Shown: positions 43,335 to 48,036 of the stretch, in pieces | Layout of the letters: the number at the start of each line of letters is the position of its first letter | Position numbering within the stretch: position 1 is the stretch's first letter | Assembly (NCBI GenBank): GCA_007132715.1 | Contig: SLOE01000074.1 | Location: forward strand, 1 to 48,036 | Source of the DNA: Bacteroidales bacterium | GTDB taxonomy: Bacteria > Bacteroidota > Bacteroidia > Bacteroidales > PUMT01 | Direction: 5' to 3' | Length of the DNA stretch: 48,036 bases | Made by a program: the position numbers and the translations under genes | The notes under the pieces: model-generated | Told to the model about the DNA's origin: nothing | Database searches by the model: none | What the model saw: the letters and a program-made list of their open reading frames with translations, nothing else

Positions 43335-44282
43335 TCAGGTGATGTTTCCGAAACTCGATATTATCTTTTCTGCCATAACCTCTGCAAGCCTCCTGTTGGA
43401 TTCGTGCGTCCAGCCGGCAATATGGGGTGTGATGATCACCCTGGGGTTTTCAAGCAGAAACTGGTAATTGCCGGGGAGGCTGCTCCTGTGCAGCTCTTCA
43501 AAGCTGGATTTCTCATACTCAAGAACATCAAGAGCGGCACCTTTCACCTTGCCGCTCTTAAGGCCAAGCACAAGGTCTGATGTGTTTATCACCTTGCCTC
43601 TTGATATGTTGACAATGAATATCTCCTTTCTGAAACGGTTGAGGAAACTTTCATTTACCAGGTGATGGGTCTCCCGGGTAAGGGGAACGTGAAGGCTCAG
43701 GATGTCACACTCATCAAACAGGTCATCCATGACCGATTCGGTTACCCACTGGTCGGAGTAATCATATATGTACTTGTCATAGGCCAGCAGCCTGGCGTTG
43801 AACCCTGAGAGGCAACGGGCAAAACAACGCCCGGTGTTCCCGTAGCCAATAATTCCTACTGTCTTGCCCATGACCTCAACACCCCTGTTTACCTCCCTGA
43901 ACCACTGACCTTTCTTTACCTCCTCATTTGCCTTGCATATATTGTTGAGCAGGGCCAGCAGCATCCCTGCGGCATGCTCGCCCGTTGCATCACGGTGACC
44001 TTCAGGTGCGTTGAAGCAGACAATATTATGCGATTTTGCATACTCAACGTCGATATTCTCAAGTCCGCTGCCCACCCTGCCGATAAACTTGAGCCGGGTA
44101 GCGTGTTCCAGCAGCTTTGCATCAAGGGGGATACGGCTTCTGATCACAATACCGTCATACAGGTGAATTGTTTTCTGCAGAAGCTTTGATGTGATCTCCG
44201 GCCTGTAATCACATTCCATCCCGGCGGCTGTCAGTTTTTCCGGGAGTGCCGGGTGGGTAGAATCTATGAATAGCACTTTCAT
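43335..44282 (-). CDS. D-2-hydroxyacid dehydrogenase (phosphoglycerate dehydrogenase-like)
   Basis: A 315-residue NAD-dependent D-2-hydroxyacid dehydrogenase. The Rossmann motif GIIGYGNTGRCFA follows the substrate half. The catalytic triad is visible as Arg in NISRGKVINTSDL, Glu in LDVLEYEKSS and His in ITPHIAGWTHESNRR. The best-known relative is SerA, the first step of serine synthesis, but no C-terminal ACT domain is present, so other hydroxyacids are possible. The ATG at 44282 (MKVLFIDSTHP) is preferred; a longer in-frame start at 44375 would overlap the upstream gene. It is last of a five-gene leftward unit. Confidence 0.88.
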   Translation of the reverse strand: MKVLFIDSTHPALPEKLTAAGMECDYRPEITSKLLQKTIHLYDGIVIRSRIPLDAKLLEHATRLKFIGRVGSGLENIDVEYAKSHNIVCFNAPEGHRDATGEHAAGMLLALLNNICKANEEVKKGQWFREVNRGVEVMGKTVGIIGYGNTGRCFARCLSGFNARLLAYDKYIYDYSDQWVTESVMDDLFDECDILSLHVPLTRETHHLVNESFLNRFRKEIFIVNISRGKVINTSDLVLGLKSGKVKGAALDVLEYEKSSFEELHRSSLPGNYQFLLENPRVIITPHIAGWTHESNRRLAEVMAEKIISSFGNIT

Positions 44283-44289
44283 AGGGCTG

Positions 44290-44826
44290 TCATTTCCGGT
44301 CAAAAAACGGGTTCTTTGAGGTAGCAGACAATGGGATCCCATAGGCAACGCGCACTTCAGTGTCGAAGAAACCAAGCTCCATTGCCGCCTGGCCTATAGT
44401 GTACATTATCCTGTTGTCTGTCCTGTGATCCATGCATACAGCCACGGCCGATCCTACGGCAATACCCAGGTCGCCGGTATTGAAAACGCAAGGTACATCA
44501 GGGTTCTCGTTCTTTTCATCACAATCCGAAAACCCGCACATGCCGCACTTTTTCAATCCGATGGACCTGATCCTGGTCCCTATCAGGACCACTACCGGGC
44601 AATCCAGTATATTCCCGGCATCCCTCGCGAAAAAGGGTATCTCATTTTCATCTGCTATATGGCTCATTCTATCGGCAATAGCTTTTATTGAACTGCCCTC
44701 GGCTATCTTTATTTCAAAGGTGTCGATCCCTCGCGCCTTGGGTGCCGTTCTGGCTGCTATGACCATTTTGGCGGCAATCTCCCGGAGCGTTCCGGGGATA
44801 AGTTTTTTTTCATCAGTAACGCTCAT
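44290..44826 (-). CDS. DUF2148 ferredoxin-domain protein
   Basis: A 178-residue cytoplasmic protein of the DUF2148 family. A cysteine-rich motif near residues 93-101 (KKCGMCGFSDCDEKN) could bind an iron-sulfur cluster or other metal, and CVFN and CMDHRTDN add further cysteines. The flanking parts (REIAAKMVIAARTAPKARGID and NRIMYTIGQAAMELGF) are typical of the family. The role is unknown. It ends seven bases before the dehydrogenase start and is preceded by the GldN-like lipoprotein gene. Confidence 0.85.
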   Translation of the reverse strand: MSVTDEKKLIPGTLREIAAKMVIAARTAPKARGIDTFEIKIAEGSSIKAIADRMSHIADENEIPFFARDAGNILDCPVVVLIGTRIRSIGLKKCGMCGFSDCDEKNENPDVPCVFNTGDLGIAVGSAVAVCMDHRTDNRIMYTIGQAAMELGFFDTEVRVAYGIPLSATSKNPFFDRK

Positions 44827-44833
44827 ATACTTG

Positions 44834-45364
44834 TCAGTTTAGGTTTATCAGAAATGCCGGTTTGTAACCTCTTATCCTGCCGTCGGTATCATACACTTCG
44901 TATCCCAGCGATACGGAGTTGACCCGCTTCTTCATCCTGAGGTTTTCCTCATCAAAGTACCACTCCTCTGAGAACTGGAGCATACCTATGTTTTCCCTGC
45001 TGAATTCGGCGTCATTCTCCAGGTCGGCAATGTCGCGAACCGTCATTGCCTGCCCGGTGAAATAGTCAAATGCAACAAGCTCTTCGCGGTAAACCGCGTT
45101 AAATATTAAATCGACAAATCCCCTGCGGTTCAGGTTCCGCAGGGTCTCTTCCGTCCACAGGTCAGATGCATCGGGGTTCTTCACGATCACATCATAGATA
45201 ACGGTGTCGGCAATTATTGCGGCATTGAGTGCTGTCCTTTCAACCTGCGGGGGCTTTTGTTCAGGGATGCGGTCCCTGCATCCGTAACCGTAAAACAGGA
45301 TCAGCGCCAGTGCGATGAATCCAGCATACCGGAACATCTGCTTTAAAAACCGAAAATATTCCAT
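44834..45364 (-). CDS. GldN/PorN-like lipoprotein
   Basis: A 176-residue protein with an N-terminal hydrophobic segment (about 14-27) and Cys29 in GYGC, a loose lipobox. The C-terminal part, about residues 130-176 (SEEWYFDEENLRMKKRVNSV, then YEVYDTDGRIRGYKPAFLI), looks like the conserved end of GldN/PorN, the type IX secretion partner (pattern 'kE.WfFD...s.m.vRI.gI...ev.D..G.vrGy.plFwI'). The preceding FVDLIFNAVYREELVAFDYFTG resembles the GldN middle part. It is shorter than GldN and not in a gldKLMN cluster, so I infer only kinship. It lies between dihydroorotase and DUF2148 in a leftward unit. Confidence 0.55.
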   Translation of the reverse strand: MEYFRFLKQMFRYAGFIALALILFYGYGCRDRIPEQKPPQVERTALNAAIIADTVIYDVIVKNPDASDLWTEETLRNLNRRGFVDLIFNAVYREELVAFDYFTGQAMTVRDIADLENDAEFSRENIGMLQFSEEWYFDEENLRMKKRVNSVSLGYEVYDTDGRIRGYKPAFLINLN

Positions 45365-45375
45365 TGTCGTTATGT

Positions 45376-46725
45376 TTATCGGTTAAACTTCAGTTGCATT
45401 CCTCTCGGCTGCTGATCGATCACTCCTTCAGCAAACACCACATGGCCGTTAACGACTGTATGAGTGACCTTTGCGCTGAAATTAACTCCTTCCATTGGTG
45501 ACCAGCCGCATTTGTATAATATATTATCCTTGGTAACGGTCCACCCGGCATCCATATCAACGACTGCCAGATCGGCAAAATAACCCTCCCTGATGAACCC
45601 GCGTTTCTCAAGGCTGAAGAGCCTGGCGGGCGCATGGCACATACGTTCTACAACTTTTTCGACGGTAAGGCTTCCCCTCTTCACAAGCTCCATCATTGCA
45701 GGCAGTGCGTGCTGTACCATCGGTCCGCCCGAAGGGGCCCTGAAATAGGACCCGGCTTTCTCTTCTGCTGTGTGGGGGGCATGATCGGTTGCTACTATAT
45801 CAATGAGCCCGCTTTCTACAGCGCTGACCAGGGCATCCCTGTCGGCTCCGGTCTTAATTGCCGGGTTCCATTTAATGCTGTTGCCCAGCCTTTCATAATC
45901 GGAATTGTCGAACCAGAGGTGGTGTATGCAAACCTCTGATGTGATCCTCTTTTTTTCTTCAGGGGTCAGTGAAGCGAACAACTCCAGTTCTCTTGCAGTG
46001 CTTATGTGAAGAACGTGGAGACGGGTCCCGTGCCTGCGGGCAAGCTCAACTGCCCGGGAAGATGAAAGCCAGCAAGCCTCTTCGCTTCTTATTTCCGGGT
46101 GCAGGCTGACAGGAAGGTCCTCCCCGTATCTGTTTCTGTAGACACGTGAATTTTCCTGAATTGTTTTCTCATCCTCGCAGTGCACGGCCACCGGTATTCT
46201 GATGTTTTCAAAGATCGCCCTCAGTGCGGTATCATCATCTACCAGCAGGTCTCCCGTTGAGGAACCCATAAAGACCTTAATGCCGCATACCAGGGCCGGA
46301 TCTGCCGCTTTCAGTTCTTCAAGGTTTTCGTTTGTTGCCCCCATGTAGAAGGAGAAGTTGGCAAAGGAGTTACGGGAGGCGATTTCTCTCTTTTGGGTCA
46401 GCAGTTCCCTGGTGGTTGTAGGGGGACTGGTATTGGGCATTTCCATATATGACGTAATGCCGCCTGCCACTGCAGCCCTTGATTCTGACCCTATGTCAGC
46501 CTTGTGGGTAAGACCTGGCTCCCTGAAATGGACCTGGTCATCTATCACTCCGGGAATCAACAGCCTGCTTTCCGCATCAATTGTAACCGGGGCATTCATT
46601 TCCGCGAAAGCGGGATCATCTTCGTACGAGATCTTTTCTATGATCCCCCCGTTGCACAGGACATGGCCCCGGCGTACCTCGCTTTCGTTGACTATGGTTG
46701 CATTTTTGATAAGGAGCGCCTGCAT
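45376..46725 (-). CDS. pyrC: dihydroorotase (amidohydrolase superfamily)
   Basis: A 449-residue metal-dependent amidohydrolase that closes carbamoyl-aspartate to dihydroorotate in pyrimidine synthesis. Parts seen are LIPGVIDDQVHFREPGLTH, the carboxylated-lysine candidate Lys150 in GIKVFMGSSTG, metal-ligand candidates His182 (VHCED) and His240 (HVLHIST), and VATDHAPHT near residue 313. The usual first metal ligand of the HxH motif is Gln64 here (DDQVHFR) with His66 kept; I recall the same pattern in some Bacteroidetes dihydroorotases. Other amidohydrolases (hydantoinase, allantoinase) are possible but less likely. It follows the DPM1-like gene by 24 bases. Confidence 0.85.
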   Translation of the reverse strand: MQALLIKNATIVNESEVRRGHVLCNGGIIEKISYEDDPAFAEMNAPVTIDAESRLLIPGVIDDQVHFREPGLTHKADIGSESRAAVAGGITSYMEMPNTSPPTTTRELLTQKREIASRNSFANFSFYMGATNENLEELKAADPALVCGIKVFMGSSTGDLLVDDDTALRAIFENIRIPVAVHCEDEKTIQENSRVYRNRYGEDLPVSLHPEIRSEEACWLSSSRAVELARRHGTRLHVLHISTARELELFASLTPEEKKRITSEVCIHHLWFDNSDYERLGNSIKWNPAIKTGADRDALVSAVESGLIDIVATDHAPHTAEEKAGSYFRAPSGGPMVQHALPAMMELVKRGSLTVEKVVERMCHAPARLFSLEKRGFIREGYFADLAVVDMDAGWTVTKDNILYKCGWSPMEGVNFSAKVTHTVVNGHVVFAEGVIDQQPRGMQLKFNR

Positions 46726-46749
46726 AACAGTTAGATTGTGAAGTTGCCT

Positions 46750-47499
46750 TTAATCGGATGAGGTTCGCTTAGTACCGTAATTTCGGTAAAAACTTCTGAA
46801 TTTCATAATAATGACCCCCCATAAAGCTTCATTGAAGATACCCCCGCTCATTTTTGAGTTACCGTGCCTTCTATCCGTAAATACTATTGGGACCTCGGTG
46901 ATCCTGAAACCGAGTTTCCAGGCTGCGAACTTCATCTCGATCTGGAAGGCATATCCCTTGAAATTAATCGTATCAAGGCTGATGGTTCTTAAGACGTGTG
47001 CCCGGTAGCACTTGAAGCCGGCTGTTGTGTCCCTTATTTTCATCCCGGTTATTAAACGCACGTAGGCCGAGGCCAGGTATGACATCATTATCCTGCCGAG
47101 GGGCCAGTTGACAACGTTGATGCCGGAAACATACCTGGAGCCTATTGCCATGTCGGCTTTGCCGTTCTGACAGGCTTTATGCAGATGGGGCAGGTATACC
47201 GGGTCGTGTGAGAAATCGGCGTCCATCTCAAAAACATATTCATAGTCCCTTTCGATTGCCCATTTGAAGCCCGTTATATATGCCGTTCCGAGTCCGAGCT
47301 TCCCGGCCCTGCTGATCAGATGCAGCTTATCCGGATAGCTCTCCTGCAGTTTGACAACCTCCTGTGCAGTGCCGTCAGGTGAATTGTCGTCCACAACAAG
47401 AACGTGATAACCGGGATTGATGTCGTAGATTGATTTAAGCAATCGCTCTATATTCTCAATCTCGTTGTATGTAGGGATGATAATGAGACTGTTTTCCAC
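46750..47499 (-). CDS. polyprenol monophosphomannose synthase-like GT2 (DPM1 family)
   Basis: A 249-residue glycosyltransferase family 2 enzyme like DPM1, which moves a sugar (mannose in studied cases) from a nucleotide donor to polyprenol phosphate. Motifs are IIIPTYNEIENIERLL, VVDDNSPDGT (residues 36-44), the DxD-like D93-A-D95 in EMDADFSHDP, and DTTAGFKCYRAHVLR. There are no C-terminal transmembrane segments, unlike many GT2 proteins, so it is soluble or membrane-associated. It is probably the first gene of a five-gene leftward unit. DPM1-dihydroorotase adjacency is common in Bacteroidetes. Confidence 0.85.
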   Translation of the reverse strand: MENSLIIIPTYNEIENIERLLKSIYDINPGYHVLVVDDNSPDGTAQEVVKLQESYPDKLHLISRAGKLGLGTAYITGFKWAIERDYEYVFEMDADFSHDPVYLPHLHKACQNGKADMAIGSRYVSGINVVNWPLGRIMMSYLASAYVRLITGMKIRDTTAGFKCYRAHVLRTISLDTINFKGYAFQIEMKFAAWKLGFRITEVPIVFTDRRHGNSKMSGGIFNEALWGVIIMKFRSFYRNYGTKRTSSD

Positions 47500-47650
47500 C
47501 GGTTGTAATTATTAGGTCGGGGACTAAGATATTATAATATGCATTTAAATGGAAGCAGAAACATGATTATTTTTTCAGAGCAGGTTGTGACGGGTAATCA
47601 ATTTATTGATAATTTGACACGATACAGAGGTGTTTTTTTACGTAAATCCT

Positions 47651-47676
47651 GAAAAAAGTATTATCTTTGCAGTCCG
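47651..47676 (+). promoter_or_regulatory. rRNA promoter P1
   Basis: TATCTTTG (47662-47669) followed by CAGTCCG. The upstream region has a T-run (47633-47639) where TTG is expected, so the -33 element is weak. Confidence 0.7.
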
Positions 47677-47744
47677 CTTTCAGATCGCCCCGGTGCAGGG
47701 AAAGAAAAATATGCCGGGATGATAAATTTTGTGAACAAATTTTT

Positions 47745-47774
47745 TTGAAAGTCTGGAAATAGTTTTTATCTTTG
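47745..47774 (+). promoter_or_regulatory. rRNA promoter P2
   Basis: TTG (47745-47747), 19 bases, TATCTTTG (47767-47774), then CAGTCC: a full match at ideal spacing, 105 bases after the P1 core and with the same CAGTCC start region. Confidence 0.8.
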
Positions 47775-47854
47775 CAGTCCCTGAAAAAAAGGAATGTCTG
47801 TTGGAGGTTGTTTTGGGATTTTTTTTTTTGGGGTTTTTTATGATAGTTTTGGAA

Positions 47855-47866
47855 GTTCTTTGAAAA
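47855..47866 (+). promoter_or_regulatory. boxA-like antitermination site in the rRNA leader
   Basis: GTTCTTTGAAAA resembles boxA (consensus near TGCTCTTTAACA), placed about 80 bases before the mature 16S start, as in rRNA leaders where NusB/S10 load the antitermination complex. Confidence 0.5.
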
Positions 47867-47942
47867 GGTTGAAGAGTACAATTTAAGAACCAAGAATTTT
47901 TTTGAGAGCAATTCGATCTTGAGCACATTTAGACTTTTTTTT

Positions 47943-48036
47943 ACAACGAAGAGTTTGATCCTGGCTCAGGATGAACGCTAGCGGCAGGCCTAACACATGC
48001 AAGTCGAACGGTAACAGGGGTAGCAATACCTGCTGA
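47943..48036 (+). rRNA. 16S ribosomal RNA, 5' end (cut by window edge)
   Basis: The sequence contains the universal 5' block GAGTTTGATCCTGGCTCAG and the Bacteroidetes-type continuation GATGAACGCTAGCGGCAGGC, then CTAACACATGCAAGTCGAACGG. The mature end is set at 47943 by alignment to the E. coli numbering of GAAGAG. Only the first 94 bases, into variable region V1, are present; the rest of the operon lies beyond the window. Confidence 0.97.

Larger units (their letters stand above)
47500..47942. other. rRNA operon promoter and leader region
   Basis: No protein-coding frame is credible: open frames on the minus strand are made of low-complexity lysine and serine runs. It holds a weak leftward -7-like TATCTTAG (47531-47524) for the DPM1-like gene, two rightward rRNA promoters, and a T/G-rich leader (47800-47850) ahead of a boxA-like site. 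Confidence 0.7.

Noticed and set aside
47603-47928. Minus-strand open frames of 82-107 codons in the rRNA leader
   Set aside because: Low-complexity Lys/Ser/Phe composition produced by T-rich leader DNA; they run across both rRNA promoters.
1-48036. CRISPR array, insertion sequence, prophage, tRNA gene or riboswitch
   Set aside because: I looked in all gaps on both strands and found no spaced direct repeats of CRISPR type, no transposase, no integrase, no cloverleaf and no known riboswitch core.

Overview
The window is chromosomal core DNA from a member of the Bacteroidetes, most likely in or near Bacteroidales/Marinilabiliales. The evidence is as follows. The 16S rRNA 5' end at the right edge has a Bacteroidetes-type start. 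Several genes have upstream elements of the Bacteroidetes sigma-A type (TTG, about 19-21 bases, then TAnnTTTG). The FtsZ C-terminus ends in the lineage-typical NxYLHDNVD tail. Many families are characteristic of the phylum: a long PurF, the glycine-lipid GNAT/PlsC pair, LptC next to a GldE-like protein, a GldN-like lipoprotein and a DPM1-like synthase next to dihydroorotase. I see no phage, insertion sequence, CRISPR array, toxin-antitoxin or defence island.

Layout. 1-10.4 kb holds short, mixed-strand transcription units: a DUF6599 exported protein, miaB, a YebC/PmpR-family gene, an AbgT-family transporter, an LEA-type lipoprotein, a SPOR-domain protein, a long amidophosphoribosyltransferase, and a leftward acyltransferase pair resembling the glycine-lipid genes glsB and glsA. 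10.5-25.8 kb is a complete, tightly packed division and cell-wall (dcw) cluster: mraZ-rsmH-ftsL-ftsI-murE-mraY-murD-ftsW-murG-murC-ftsQ-ftsA-ftsZ. It is preceded by four MraZ-box-like direct repeats at an exact 10-bp period and has no murF or ddl. 25.9-36.5 kb is leftward: coaX, an outer-membrane protein, lptC, a small membrane protein, a GldE/CorC-like CBS protein, a TPR protein, a PpiD-like foldase, then nadC-nadB. 36.7-41.7 kb holds a small beta-barrel candidate, a YD-repeat secreted protein and mfd. 41.9-47.5 kb holds a monofunctional aspartate kinase (rightward), then a leftward five-gene unit: DPM1-like glycosyltransferase, dihydroorotase, GldN-like lipoprotein, DUF2148 protein and a D-2-hydroxyacid dehydrogenase. 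47.5-48.0 kb is the promoter and leader region of a ribosomal RNA operon with two tandem promoters and the first bases of 16S rRNA.

How the genes work together. The dcw cluster makes lipid II (MurE, MurD, MurC, MraY, MurG) and builds the divisome (FtsL, FtsQ, FtsI, FtsW, FtsA, FtsZ), with MraZ as probable self-regulator and RsmH as rRNA methyltransferase. The coaX-lptC-ppiD block combines CoA synthesis with envelope biogenesis. nadB/nadC provide two de novo NAD steps (NadA is not in the window).

No obviously new multi-gene system is visible. The observations most worth checking are regulatory and architectural: the MraZ operator array and the adjacent 7+7 bp palindrome, the rRNA-like promoter of the glsB-like gene, the orphan consensus promoter in the 316-bp gap at 32.1-32.4 kb, a 16-bp tandem repeat that forms the end of miaB, the GC hairpin pair in the leader of the 36.7 kb gene, and the GldN-like lipoprotein outside a type IX secretion cluster.
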